Assembly (NCBI GenBank): GCA_020632695.1
Contig: JACKFB010000021.1
Coordinates: forward strand, 1-64,000
Source: Deltaproteobacteria bacterium
Lineage (GTDB): Bacteria; Myxococcota_A; UBA9042; PHBI01; JACKFB01
Direction: 5' to 3'
Length of the DNA: 64,000 nt
Position numbers and translations under genes: made by a program. Shown piece after piece: positions 38,945-48,456 of the stretch (position 1 is the first letter of the stretch; each line of letters starts with the position of its first letter). The notes beneath the pieces were generated by a model. The model had not been told where the DNA came from and ran no database searches. It saw only the letters and a program-made list of their open reading frames with translations.

Positions 38945-40465
38945 ATGACCGTGGATTATGGGGCGATGATCCGACTCGACAAGGTCGACCCGGGCTTCGC
39001 CATGCCCTTCACCCACCGCGTCATCGACGGCGCCGTGCTCATCGCCAACGACCTGGGCGACCACGCCTTCCTGACTCCCGAGGAGTTCCGGCGCTTCGTC
39101 GAGGGGGAGGTGAAGCCCGACGAGCCGCTCTACGCGAAGCTGCGCGACAAGCGCTTCATCGCCCGGGAGATCGACGTGGCGGCCGAGGCCGTGCGCTTCC
39201 GACGGCGCAAGGGGTTCCTGGCCTATGGGCCCACCCTGCACGCCATGGTGCTGACCGAGCGGTGCAACCACGGCTGCCAGTACTGCCACTCCTCGGTGGT
39301 GGGCATGGGCCGCACCGACACCGACATGTCCATCGAGGTGGCGTCGAAGGCCGTCGACATGGCGCTGTCCACCACCAGCCCCTGGCTCACCATCGAGTTC
39401 CAGGGCGGCGAGCCGACGGCCAACTGGGAGACCCTCACCCACATCGTCAAGTACGCCCAGGAGCGGAACCTGGTGGCGCGAAAGGAGCTCTCCTTCGCCC
39501 TGGTCACCAACTTCAGCCTGATGACCGACGAGCGGCTGGACTTCCTCATCGAGAACAAGGTGCAGATCTGCTGCAGCCTCGACGGGCCCGAGGACCTCCA
39601 CAACAAGATCCGCATCTACAAGGGCGGCAACTCCTGGCAGCTCACCACCGACTGGATCCGGCGCGTCAACCAGCGCTACGTGGACATGGGCCTCGACTCG
39701 GGCCTCTACCGCGTCGAGGCGCTGCCGACGATCACCCGTGACTCGCTGACCCGATGGAAGGACATCGTGGACACCTACGTCTCGGTGGGCAGCCGGGCGG
39801 TGTTCCTGCGCAAGCTCGACCCCTTCGGGTTCGCCGAGGCGACCGCCCGCAAGCTCGGCTACACGATGGAGGAGTTCATCGAGTTCTACATGACCGCGGT
39901 GGACTACATCATCGAGCTGAACAAGCAGGGCGTGGAGGTCATGGAGCGGCACGCGGCGATCATGCTCTCGAAGATCCTGCGCGAGTCGGACCCGAACTAC
40001 CTGGATCTCCGGACGCCGGGCGGCGCCGTCATCGGCCAGGTGGCCTACCACCCCGACGGGCGCGTGTTCTCCAGCGACGAGGGGCGCATGGTCGGCGCCA
40101 TGCAGGACGACATCTTCGCCGTCGGCCACGTCGACCAGAGCTACCAGGACATCCTCCGGGGCGACACCGTGCGCGCGCTGGTCTTCGCCAGCACCAACGA
40201 CAGCCAGCCCGGCTGCGTGAGCTGCACCTACAAGGTCTGGTGCGGCCAGCAGCCCGAGTACAACTACAAGACCCAGGGCTCGATCTTCGGGCGGATGGCC
40301 GACTCCAACTGGTGCCGCAAGCACAAGTACATCTTCGACTTCCTGATGAAGAAGCTGGAGCGCGCCGACCCGGTGGAGCTGGAGATCTTCGACCGCTGGA
40401 CCACCAATCGCCGCCAGGACCACTTCGTCCAGGAGGTCGAGCAGGTGGCGCAGCCGGCGGCCTGA
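38945..40465 (+). CDS. Radical SAM/SPASM protein, HxsB-like
   Basis: This is a 506-residue radical SAM enzyme. After an N-terminal domain (VLIANDLGDHAFLTPEEFRR, a PqqD-like or HxsB-like start) comes the cluster motif CNHGCQYC (Cys107, 111, 114), then EFQGGEPT and SLDGPEDLHNKIR. The SPASM-like end has GCVSCTYKVWCG (Cys424, 427, 433) and a further Cys457. The TQGSIFG and SNWCRKH spacing resembles HxsB, a maturase of the His-Xaa-Ser peptide system. No HxsA, HxsC or HxsD gene is seen nearby, so the substrate may be a protein or a distant precursor. It is divergent from ileS. Confidence 0.75.
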   Translation: MTVDYGAMIRLDKVDPGFAMPFTHRVIDGAVLIANDLGDHAFLTPEEFRRFVEGEVKPDEPLYAKLRDKRFIAREIDVAAEAVRFRRRKGFLAYGPTLHAMVLTERCNHGCQYCHSSVVGMGRTDTDMSIEVASKAVDMALSTTSPWLTIEFQGGEPTANWETLTHIVKYAQERNLVARKELSFALVTNFSLMTDERLDFLIENKVQICCSLDGPEDLHNKIRIYKGGNSWQLTTDWIRRVNQRYVDMGLDSGLYRVEALPTITRDSLTRWKDIVDTYVSVGSRAVFLRKLDPFGFAEATARKLGYTMEEFIEFYMTAVDYIIELNKQGVEVMERHAAIMLSKILRESDPNYLDLRTPGGAVIGQVAYHPDGRVFSSDEGRMVGAMQDDIFAVGHVDQSYQDILRGDTVRALVFASTNDSQPGCVSCTYKVWCGQQPEYNYKTQGSIFGRMADSNWCRKHKYIFDFLMKKLERADPVELEIFDRWTTNRRQDHFVQEVEQVAQPAA

Positions 40466-40481
40466 GCGCGGGTCGCGGCGG

Positions 40482-41474
40482 TCAGCGCGCGCCGTAGTTG
40501 TGGGCGCTGCGCTCCTCGTTGCGGTCGGTGGCCGGCGGTGGCGTGGGCGAGAGCGCGGCTATCTCGGCGTGCAGCGCGTCGTCCATCGGCAGGTCGGCCG
40601 CCGCCAGGGCGGGCTCGAGCTGCTCGAGGTTGCGCGCGCCGATGAGCGGGGCCGTGACCGCCGGGTGGTGGGCGACCCAGGCGATGGCGAGGCTCACCGG
40701 GTGGTGGCCGCGCTCGCGAGCCAGCGCGTCGAAGCGCTCGGCGGTCGTATAGTGCTGCGGGTCGCCGTAGCGCGTCTGGTACATGGCGTTGTCGACCAGG
40801 CGCCCCGAGGCCGGGCGCGCATGGGTGCCGTACTTCCCGGAGAGCAGCCCCCCACCGAGCGGGCTGTAGGGGAAGACGCCCAGCCCGACGGCCTCCGCCA
40901 TGGGGAGCAGCTCGACCTCGGCCTGACGCTTCACCAGGTTGTACATCGGCTGGATGCACACGGGCCGCGCCAGGCCCATGCGCTCGGTGAGGCCGACCGC
41001 CTGCATGGCCTGCCAGGCCGCGTAGTTGCTGAGCGCCGGGTAGAGCACCTTGCCCGACCGCACCAGGTCGTCCAGGGCCCGCAGGGTCTCCTCGGGCGCG
41101 GTGAAGGCGTCGTGCCGGTGCACGTAGAGGAGGTCGACCCGATCGGTGCCCAGGCGGCGCAGGCTGCCCTCCACCGCGCGCACCAGGTGGTAGCGCGAGG
41201 CGCCGCGGGCGTTGGGGTCGTCGGCGCTCGGGAAGTAGGCCTTGGTCGCCAGCACCAGCCGGTCGCGGTGCGGGCGGATGAAGCGGCCCAGCAGCTCCTC
41301 GGAGCGGCCCCCGCCGTACACGTCGGCGGTGTCGAAGTGGTTGATGCCGGCGTCCAGCGCGCGCTGGAAGATGGCCTCCGAGGTGCGCTCGTCGGCGTCG
41401 GTGCCGAAGGCCATCGTGCCCAGCGCCAGCTTGGAGACGCGCATCCCCGTGCGGCCGACGAAGCGGTACTCCAT
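40482..41474 (-). CDS. Aldo/keto reductase
   Basis: This 330-residue NADP-dependent oxidoreductase has the AKR tetrad: Asp and Tyr in FDTADVYGGGRSEELLG, Lys in LATKAYF and His in DLLYVHRHD. The cofactor site follows (PLIGARNLEQLEPALAA). It belongs to the YajO/Tas-like group, and the substrate is unknown. ATG 41474 is two bases after the stop of the vWA lipoprotein gene upstream, so the two form an operon of unclear logic. Confidence 0.9.
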   Translation of the reverse strand: MEYRFVGRTGMRVSKLALGTMAFGTDADERTSEAIFQRALDAGINHFDTADVYGGGRSEELLGRFIRPHRDRLVLATKAYFPSADDPNARGASRYHLVRAVEGSLRRLGTDRVDLLYVHRHDAFTAPEETLRALDDLVRSGKVLYPALSNYAAWQAMQAVGLTERMGLARPVCIQPMYNLVKRQAEVELLPMAEAVGLGVFPYSPLGGGLLSGKYGTHARPASGRLVDNAMYQTRYGDPQHYTTAERFDALARERGHHPVSLAIAWVAHHPAVTAPLIGARNLEQLEPALAAADLPMDDALHAEIAALSPTPPPATDRNEERSAHNYGAR

Positions 41475-41476
41475 GC

Positions 41477-43183
41477 TCAGAACTCCTCGGGTTTGCACTT
41501 GGGATCGACCTGCAGAAGCTTCTTGAGGGCGGTCTCGAGGCTGGCCAGATCGGTCACGGTCACCGGCACCGTCTGGCCGCCGCCCGCCAACGCGATCCGC
41601 GCGTTCTGCGGGAAGACGCCGCCGCCATCCCCGGCCGCCAGGTTGACCACGCTGGTGCGGATGGAGACCTCGGAGCCGTCGGGCCGCGACAGCGCGCCGT
41701 GGCCGTCGAGGTCCACGGTGCCCGGCACGTTCTGCACGGTCTGGTTGGGTCCCAGGCAGATGCCCTGCACGCAGCTCGCGCCGCCGCGACAGTCCGCCGT
41801 CGTGGCACAGCCCAGCCCGAAGGCCAGCCGCTTGGCCTGCACGGCCGGGTTGAAGAAGTCCGCCTCGCTCTGGAAGTCGCTCTCGCCACCGTCGGTGAAG
41901 AGCACGACGAAGTTGTCGCGGCAGTGGCGGAAGGGGTCGCGGCAGGCGCCCTCGACGCAGACGTAGCCGGTGGACTCGCAGTCGCTCGAGACGCCGCAGG
42001 GCTTGCCGTCGACCAGGACGAAGCGGCGGAAGTACTCGCCGGCGTAGAAGAGGCTCTTCCCCAGCGGGGTCTGGCCGGCGGCCCGCAGCTCGGGGTTGTC
42101 GTGCAGCACGCAGACCTCCTGGCCGTCGACGACGACGCAGGCGTTCAGCCCGCACTGGATGCCGCCCGAGCAGGACGGCGTCCCGGGGGCGGGGACGGGG
42201 TCCCGGGTCTCCTGGAAGTCCAGCCAGCGCTGCAGCTCGGCGGCGTTGCTCAGGGAGGCGCGCCGCGGGAAGGGCACGAAGATGGCCTCGCCCAGGTTCT
42301 TGCCGAACCAGCTCGCCTTCGAGGTGTCGTGCTCGCCGGCGTCGCCGGTCATCGTGCCCACGTGCTTGTACCAGCCGGTGTGGCAGTTGCCCGCGCCGTA
42401 GGTGGTCAGCTCCACCTGGGGGAAGCGCTGCAGCGCGTACTGCACGCCCAGGTCCTTCGACTGCGCGAGCACCTCGGCGAAGGCCCGCTTGGACAGTGAG
42501 AAGAGGGTACGCGGCTCGCCGGGCGGCCCGTCGCACACCGGGAAGTCGTCCAGGCAGTTGATGGCGCTGGTCTCGCACTCCGGCGGGAACGACGCGGGGT
42601 CGAGCGGCGTGTGCATGGAGCTGGAGGTGTCGAAGACCACCAGCACGTTCTGGCGCACGCGCTGGCACTCCCCCTCGTAGCAGGCCTTGCCCGAGCTGCA
42701 GGGCACCTCGCCCACGTAGGCCGTGCCCGCCTCGTTGCAGACGTGGGTGTGGACGGCGCCCTTGCAGCTCTGGACGCCCGGGGTGCAGATCGGCGTCTCG
42801 CAGGCGCCGCTGGCGGGGTTGCAGACGTCGAGGGTGGCGCAGGGATCGGGCTGCCAGAAGCCTCCGGAGAGCTGGCCGGGGGCCGTGGCGTTCGGCTTGG
42901 GGCAGATCTCGCGCTCGCCGTCGGCGTTGCAGCGCGCCATGTCGAAGACGCAGTCGACGCACACGCGCGCGGTGGCCTCGCAGCGCTGGTCGCCCAGGCA
43001 GGCGAGGGAGCCGAAGGCCGGGTCGCAGGCCACCAGGGGGACACCGCCGTCGGCGACGTCGAGGGCGGCGGTGTCGACGTCGGAGCCGGCGTCGGGCGAG
43101 ACGTCGGGCGAGACGACCAGCGGCGTCTCGCAGGCGGCGAGCAGCAGGAGCGCGCTGGTCAGGAGGAGGCGGGTCGGAGACAA
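41477..43183 (-). CDS. von Willebrand A-domain Cys-rich lipoprotein
   Basis: This protein of about 568 residues starts with a signal peptide and lipobox (LLLLAAC). A Cys-rich region with repeated GxC-type motifs follows. A vWA domain begins at NVLVVFDTSSSMHT, with the metal-ion-dependent adhesion site DxSxS intact and FTDGGES as a later loop. Insertions carrying Cys pairs (CSGGIQCGLNACVVVDGQEVC) interrupt the vWA fold. It is likely surface-exposed and may bind a protein partner through the metal. TTG 43183 is the best start because it begins the signal peptide, though no ribosome site is obvious. Confidence 0.75.
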   Translation of the reverse strand: MSPTRLLLTSALLLLAACETPLVVSPDVSPDAGSDVDTAALDVADGGVPLVACDPAFGSLACLGDQRCEATARVCVDCVFDMARCNADGEREICPKPNATAPGQLSGGFWQPDPCATLDVCNPASGACETPICTPGVQSCKGAVHTHVCNEAGTAYVGEVPCSSGKACYEGECQRVRQNVLVVFDTSSSMHTPLDPASFPPECETSAINCLDDFPVCDGPPGEPRTLFSLSKRAFAEVLAQSKDLGVQYALQRFPQVELTTYGAGNCHTGWYKHVGTMTGDAGEHDTSKASWFGKNLGEAIFVPFPRRASLSNAAELQRWLDFQETRDPVPAPGTPSCSGGIQCGLNACVVVDGQEVCVLHDNPELRAAGQTPLGKSLFYAGEYFRRFVLVDGKPCGVSSDCESTGYVCVEGACRDPFRHCRDNFVVLFTDGGESDFQSEADFFNPAVQAKRLAFGLGCATTADCRGGASCVQGICLGPNQTVQNVPGTVDLDGHGALSRPDGSEVSIRTSVVNLAAGDGGGVFPQNARIALAGGGQTVPVTVTDLASLETALKKLLQVDPKCKPEEF

Positions 43184-43311
43184 GGCGGGCGTCCGGGGCG
43201 GGGGGAGGATGTGGGCGGCGCTGGAGTAGCAGGGTCGGGCCGGCGCGGGCGCACCGATGGCCGATGGGGACCGGGACGCGGACGGCTCGCGAGGGGCGGC
43301 GCGCTCGGCGC

Positions 43312-44028
43312 TCAGGGGAGCCATGGGGCGATGTCGAGGGAGGCGCCGGCGTGCTCCGCGCTGACGCTCCCCTCGAAGCGCACGAAGCCGCGGGCGGCGC
43401 GCTCGGGGGGCGTGTGTTCGGAGGCGTCGGAGCCGATGGCGGCGTGCAGCATGTCGGTGTCGACCATCCCGGGGGCGATGGCCACGCTGACGATGCCGCG
43501 CTCACCGTAGTCGGCGTGCAGCACCTTGGCGAGGCCCTCGACCGCGTGCTTGGAGGCGCAGTAGGCGCCGTAGTTGGGGAGCGCGAAGCGGCCCAGGCCG
43601 CTGGTGAGCCAGAGCACAACGCCGCGACCGCGCGCCAGCATTCCAGGCACGACGGCCCGGACGACGGCGTGCTGCGCGTCCACGTTGATGCGCATGACCT
43701 CCGCGAAGGTCTCGGTCGGCGTGTCGAGCAGCGGCTGCATCGGCCCCAGGATACCTGCGCAGAGGATCAGCGTGCCGACGCCGCCGACCCGCTCCCCCGC
43801 GTCCGCCAGGCGCTGGCCCAGCGCGGCCTCACGCAGATCGCCGAAGGCAGCCTCGACCGCGGGACACCCGAGCGAGCGCACCTCCGCGGCCACCTCCAGC
43901 GCGTCGGCCTCGCGCCGCCCGTGCACCACCAGCGGGCGCCCCGCCTCGGCAAACGCCCGAGCCAGCGCCCGCCCCAACCCGCGGTGGGTCCCCGTGATGA
44001 GGACCGCCCTGCCATCCATCTCGCCCAT
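43312..44028 (-). CDS. Short-chain dehydrogenase/reductase
   Basis: This 238-residue classical SDR has the cofactor motif TGTHRGLG, NAG-like CAGILGP, the catalytic Ser in WLTSGLG and the YxxxK pair in YCASK. It ends without the longer substrate loop of many relatives. The substrate is unknown. The start at ATG 44028 (or 44019) is a choice between two adjacent in-frame ATGs. It lies divergent from the Asp-rich lipoprotein gene. Confidence 0.9.
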   Translation of the reverse strand: MGEMDGRAVLITGTHRGLGRALARAFAEAGRPLVVHGRREADALEVAAEVRSLGCPAVEAAFGDLREAALGQRLADAGERVGGVGTLILCAGILGPMQPLLDTPTETFAEVMRINVDAQHAVVRAVVPGMLARGRGVVLWLTSGLGRFALPNYGAYCASKHAVEGLAKVLHADYGERGIVSVAIAPGMVDTDMLHAAIGSDASEHTPPERAARGFVRFEGSVSAEHAGASLDIAPWLP

Positions 44029-44127
44029 CCCCCGGTCCATAGCACGCCGAGCCCCGCGCACGAAGCCTCCGAACAACCTCGCAGCGAGCGCTACAGCCAG
44101 CGCCCACCGCGACCGTATCCCCCCACG

Positions 44128-45477
44128 ATGACCGCCACCCGCATCACATCCCTCCTCTGCGCCCTCACCCTCGCCGCCTGCGTGGACTCCGCAATCACAG
44201 GCACCCTCCCGCCCCTCGACGCAGCCACCGACACAACCAGCGACCCCGGCCCGGACACGGACACGGCCCCGGACACGGACACGGCCCCGGACACGGCCCC
44301 GGACTCGGACTCGGCCCCGGACTCGGACTCGGACTCGGCCCCGGACTCGGACTCGGCCCCGGACTCGGACTCGGACTCGGTCACGGCCCCGGACTCGGAC
44401 TCGGACTCGGACTCGGACACCGCGACCGACACCGCGACCGACACCGACACCGCGACCGACACCGCGACCGACACCGCGACCGACACCGCGACCGACACCG
44501 ACACCGCGACCGACACCGACACCGACCCCGACACCGACACCGACACCGCGACCGACACCGACACCGCGACCTGCACCTCCGCTGCGGACTGCGCCGACGA
44601 CTCCCCGTGCACCGTGGACTCGTGCGTGGCGGGCACCTGCACCCACGCGTCGGTCCCGGGCTGCTGCGTCGCGCCGCTCGACTGCGACGACGGCAACGAC
44701 TGCACCAGCGACTCCTGCCTCCTGATCACCACCTTCGGCATCTGCCAGCACGCGCCGCTGGTGGCTCCGGGCTGCTGCTCCCAGCTCGCCGACTGCGCCG
44801 CGGTCGCCTGCCAGGAGGTGGTCTGCCAGACCTCGCAGTGTCTCTACTCGGCCACCGACAACCCGGAATGCTGCACCGTCGACGCCGACTGCGACAACGG
44901 GAGCCTGTGCACCCAGGACGCGTGCGTGGAGGGCACCTGCTCGCACGTGCCCACTGGCGACCCGTCGTGCTGCAAGACGGTGGCCTGGCTGCTCGAGGAC
45001 TTCTCCGCCGAGGATCCCCTGATCTACGACGACGGCAGCTCGTCGCGCTGGCAGCGCGTGGAGGGGTTCGCCACCAGCCCGCCCTGGGCGCTCTACTTCG
45101 GTGACCCCGACACCAGCAGCTACGACACCGGCCAGCGCACCTTCGGCACCGCCCAGCTACGCACCATCGACGTGCCCTTCGGAAACGCCTGGCCGACCTT
45201 GCGCTTTCGCGTGTGGGCCGACATCGAGCACGCACCCGGCCGGGACGACCTCAACGTGCGCCTGCTCGTCGGCAACAGCGCCTTCGAGGTCTGGAACAAG
45301 TCCAAGCTCACCCTCGAGCAGTACGGCGTCTGGAACGACGTCGCCGTCTCGCTGCCCCTCGCCGTCCAGGGCCAGGAGGTGCGCGTGCAGTTCAACTTCG
45401 ACTCCATCGACGCCGAGGACAACGCCGGGCAGGGTGTCTTCATCGACGACGTGGAGCTCGGCAACATCTGCCCCTGA
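44128..45477 (+). CDS. Lipoprotein with Asp/Thr/Ser-repeat stalk and Cys-rich domain
   Basis: This 449-residue surface protein has a lipobox LTLAAC (Cys18), a stalk of about 120 residues made of Asp-Ser, Asp-Thr and Pro-Asp pairs, a Cys-rich region with four or five DCDDGNDCTSD-like units, and a C-terminal beta-rich domain ending GVFIDDVELGNICP. The last segment resembles carbohydrate-binding or MAM-type folds. The layout parallels SD-repeat adhesins of other bacteria, in which the stalk projects a domain from the surface. The stalk codons form a GAC-ACC/GAC-TCG tract that can change length in steps of six bases. Confidence 0.8.
   Translation: MTATRITSLLCALTLAACVDSAITGTLPPLDAATDTTSDPGPDTDTAPDTDTAPDTAPDSDSAPDSDSDSAPDSDSAPDSDSDSVTAPDSDSDSDSDTATDTATDTDTATDTATDTATDTATDTDTATDTDTDPDTDTDTATDTDTATCTSAADCADDSPCTVDSCVAGTCTHASVPGCCVAPLDCDDGNDCTSDSCLLITTFGICQHAPLVAPGCCSQLADCAAVACQEVVCQTSQCLYSATDNPECCTVDADCDNGSLCTQDACVEGTCSHVPTGDPSCCKTVAWLLEDFSAEDPLIYDDGSSSRWQRVEGFATSPPWALYFGDPDTSSYDTGQRTFGTAQLRTIDVPFGNAWPTLRFRVWADIEHAPGRDDLNVRLLVGNSAFEVWNKSKLTLEQYGVWNDVAVSLPLAVQGQEVRVQFNFDSIDAEDNAGQGVFIDDVELGNICP
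44251..44572 (+). repeat. GAC-ACC/GAC-TCG hexanucleotide tract encoding Asp-Thr/Asp-Ser
   Basis: Blocks of GACACGGCC, GACTCG and GCGACCGACACC repeat over about 320 bases, with segments of each type clustered. Changes in copy number would keep the frame and change stalk length. Confidence 0.9.
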
Positions 45478-45482
45478 CACCC

Positions 45483-46484
45483 TCAGGTGAGGGCGGCCCA
45501 CAGCGCCTCGGCGTCCAGCCGCGGTGAGCCCGCCCCGGCGGCCTCGGCGGCGTGGATCCGCTCCACGATGCGGCGATTGAGCGGCGCGTCGACCCCCAGC
45601 CGCGACGCCAGGGCCACGATCTCGCCGTTGAGTTGCTCGACCTCGGTGAGGCGCCCGCGTTCGAGGTCCTCCCACATCGAGGAGCGCGCCTCGGGGTCCA
45701 CCTTCATCTGGGCGCGCGTGACGATGCGCACCAGCCAGGTCGGCAGCCTCAGCACCGTCGGCATCCAGCCGATGGGCACCCCCCTCAGCGCCGCCGGCGC
45801 GATCCCCGCCACCTTCAGCACGGCCAGCGCCTCCTCGATGACCGCCGCGACCAGCCGCCGAAAGCCGGGCGCCCGCAGCAGCTCCACCGTGGGCGCCCCC
45901 GAGAGCGCGCTCACCGCGTTGTTCAGGTTCAGCATCAGCTTGGTCCACTGCAGCGGCTCGAGCGCCTCGTGCAGCTCGATCTCCAACCCCGCCGCACGCA
46001 GCACCCCGGCGAGGCGGCGCGCGCCGGGCCGCGCCTCGAGCTGGATGGGCCCCGACATGCCGCGGAAGAACACGCCCTCGCCCTTCGAGACGACGTTGAA
46101 GCCCACCACCCCCGCGACCACCCGCTCCCCCAGCCGCGCCCGCAGGCGCTCGGCGTTGTGCATGCCGTTCTGCAGGCTGACCACGCAGGCGTCCGCCCGC
46201 AGGACCCCCGCCAGCTCGCCGGCCACCTCGGCGGTCTGCGCGCACTTCACGCACACCAGCACCGCGTCGCAGTCGCCCAGCGCGGCGGCGTCGGTCTCGA
46301 AGCGTACCCGCGCGGCCGGCGCCACGTGCTCGCGGCCCATGTCGACGGCGCGCAGATCGTGGGCGGCTATCTCCTGCCGGATGCGCTCGCGGCCCACCAG
46401 CACCACCTCGGCCACGTCCGCGGCGGCGAGGCGCCCGCCCACGTAGCACCCGATCGAGCCGGCGCCCATCACCCCGATGCGCAT
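45483..46484 (-). CDS. Ketopantoate reductase-like dehydrogenase (ApbA/PanE family)
   Basis: This 333-residue NADPH enzyme family reduces 2-dehydropantoate to pantoate in coenzyme A synthesis; paralogues act on other 2-keto acids. The Rossmann motif GAGSIGCYVGG is at the N-terminus, and LEPLQWTKLMLNLNNAVSAL holds the family Lys and Asn residues. ATG 46484 begins directly at the Rossmann strand. A GTG at 46556 would add a Gly/Ala/Pro-rich leader. It lies 76 bases after the TPR gene. Confidence 0.85.
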   Translation of the reverse strand: MRIGVMGAGSIGCYVGGRLAAADVAEVVLVGRERIRQEIAAHDLRAVDMGREHVAPAARVRFETDAAALGDCDAVLVCVKCAQTAEVAGELAGVLRADACVVSLQNGMHNAERLRARLGERVVAGVVGFNVVSKGEGVFFRGMSGPIQLEARPGARRLAGVLRAAGLEIELHEALEPLQWTKLMLNLNNAVSALSGAPTVELLRAPGFRRLVAAVIEEALAVLKVAGIAPAALRGVPIGWMPTVLRLPTWLVRIVTRAQMKVDPEARSSMWEDLERGRLTEVEQLNGEIVALASRLGVDAPLNRRIVERIHAAEAAGAGSPRLDAEALWAALT

Positions 46485-46560
46485 CCGCCCCGCGCCAGCC
46501 GCCGGCGCCTGCCCGCCTCCGCCGGCATCGCCCGCGTCGCTCGGTCGCCGGCTCACCCCC

Positions 46561-48270
46561 TCAGCCGCCGGCGACCAGGTCGCCCACGTAGACGCGGGCC
46601 TCCGACTGCAGCCGCTCGAAGTCGGTGGTGTTCACCATCACCCGCAGCCCGTCCAGCGTGGACTCCATCGGGGTCACGTAGGGCGACTGGAGGCGATAGA
46701 AGATCTCGCGCGCGATCGACAGGGCCTTCACCGAGGCCGGGTACTCGGCCAGCTCGCGATGCACCAGCCCGAGCTGCGCCTGGGTGACCGCGATGCCGGG
46801 CACGTCGCCGAGCTGCTCCTCGATCTCGAGCGCTCGCGAGTAGGCGTCCAACGCGCTCTCGTACTGGCCCTGCCGCAAGTCCAGGTTGCCCAGCTCGTGG
46901 TAGCCGGCGGCCAGACCGGAGAGATCCGACAGCTCCTCCTTGATCGCGAGGCTCTGGGAGAGCAGCTCCCGCGCCTCGGGGAACATCTCCTTGCGCTGAT
47001 GCAGGCGCGCCTGATGGTGCAGGCTGCGGCACAGCGCGAAGCGGTCGCCGTTGCGCCGCTCGATCTCCGCGGCCCGCTCGTAGAGCAGCAGCGCCTCGCG
47101 CAGCTCGTTGCGCTCCTCGAGGATGATGCCGATGCGCCGGTAGCCCGAGGCCAGCCGCAGCTCGTCGCCGGCCTCCTCGTCGTGGCGCATCGCCCGATCG
47201 AAGAAGCTGAACGCGCCGTCCAGATCGCCGTGCACGAAGCGCAGCCGCCCGATCATGTTGAGGGTGTCGGAGACGCCCGGGTCGTCGCCGATGTGCTCGT
47301 AGACGGCCAGGGCCTGCTCGTACCACTCGAGCGCCACGCTGTGGTCGAAGCGGATCTCGCTGGCCGAGCCCAGCAGCACGTAGCACTCGGCGGTGGCCGG
47401 CCCGTTGTGCGAACCCCGGAAGCGCTTGGCGGCGCGAGCCAGCTCCTGGCGCGCGTGCTCGGACTTGCGCTGGTCCAGCAGCAGGCGACAGGCGTCGATG
47501 ATCGCCGCGCCCTCCTCGTCGCCCGCGGCCAGCGTGCGACCCCAGCGCCGGCCGGCCGGAGGCGCTGCCGCCGCGATGTAGGGCGGGACCTCGTCGCCCG
47601 CGTTGAAGGGGGCTCCGGCCCAGGGCGCCAGGCCGTAGGTGTCGCCGGTGATCTCGTAGTCGTTGATCTGGATGTTGCCGAAGATCGACTCCACCCCGCC
47701 GCCGGCGCGCTCGATGGCGCTCTGCAGCCCTCGGACGCCGCCGCCCGACGCGGCCACGGCGCCCCCCCGGTTGGCGGGTGACGCCCCGGACACCGCCGGC
47801 ACGAAGCGCGAGGCGGCGTCCTGGACCGGCCACCCTACGAAGAGGTCGCGGCTGCGCCAGAGCTGCGGCGCCCCCCGGCTGAGGTCCTTGATCTCGTCGA
47901 TGGTGAGCAGCAGCACCATCAGGTAGGGCGCCATCACGTACTTGCGCCCGGCGACGTTGATCAGCTCGATGAAGCGCTCGAGCACGGCGCCGTCGCGCCC
48001 GCGTGGCAGCCCGTAGGCGAGGAAGCAGGGCCCGCGCGCCTCGCTGGCGTGCATGACGTAGCCGAGCAGATCGGGCGGGTCCAGCTCCGACGCGGGCAGC
48101 GACTTCCAGGGGAAGGGCGCCGGCGTGCGGATGAGCGTCTCGCGGGCGTGGTCGACCTCGCGAGGGCCGGTGCAGCGCACGGCGATGAAGCCGCGGACGC
48201 GCTGGGCATGCGCGGCCGCCAGTGCCTGCACGATCTCCTGGACGACCTCTTCGGGGGTGGGCTCGCTCAT
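46561..48270 (-). CDS. TPR-repeat protein
   Basis: This 569-residue cytoplasmic protein has an N-terminal domain of about 200 residues that I do not recognise (GPREVDHARETL, ELINVAGRKYVMAPY). Around 220-560 at least eight TPR units follow, for example SGYRRIGIILEERNELREAL and AGYHELGNLDLRQGQYESAL. TPR arrays build scaffolds for protein complexes. The N-terminal part resembles AAA-associated or effector-domain proteins only in a general way. The ATG at 48270 follows GGAGCGG. Confidence 0.75.
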   Translation of the reverse strand: MSEPTPEEVVQEIVQALAAAHAQRVRGFIAVRCTGPREVDHARETLIRTPAPFPWKSLPASELDPPDLLGYVMHASEARGPCFLAYGLPRGRDGAVLERFIELINVAGRKYVMAPYLMVLLLTIDEIKDLSRGAPQLWRSRDLFVGWPVQDAASRFVPAVSGASPANRGGAVAASGGGVRGLQSAIERAGGGVESIFGNIQINDYEITGDTYGLAPWAGAPFNAGDEVPPYIAAAAPPAGRRWGRTLAAGDEEGAAIIDACRLLLDQRKSEHARQELARAAKRFRGSHNGPATAECYVLLGSASEIRFDHSVALEWYEQALAVYEHIGDDPGVSDTLNMIGRLRFVHGDLDGAFSFFDRAMRHDEEAGDELRLASGYRRIGIILEERNELREALLLYERAAEIERRNGDRFALCRSLHHQARLHQRKEMFPEARELLSQSLAIKEELSDLSGLAAGYHELGNLDLRQGQYESALDAYSRALEIEEQLGDVPGIAVTQAQLGLVHRELAEYPASVKALSIAREIFYRLQSPYVTPMESTLDGLRVMVNTTDFERLQSEARVYVGDLVAGG

Positions 48271-48456
48271 GACCGCTCCGATCCTCGTTCCACACACCGT
48301 AGCGTAGGCCGCGCGCCGCTGCCATCGCCCGAGCGACCGCGGGCTGGCGGCCCCCGGAGGTCCGCGCTAGCATCGCCGCTCCGGCCGACGCCACGCGTCC
48401 GGTTCCATCGGCGCAGCCTGACGCGAGGTCGGTCCCGAGCACCCCCGGGGGACGCC

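Noticed and set aside
45480..45493. CCCTCA-GG-TGAGGG hairpin between convergent genes
   Set aside because: The two-base loop cannot form stably and no U-tract follows.
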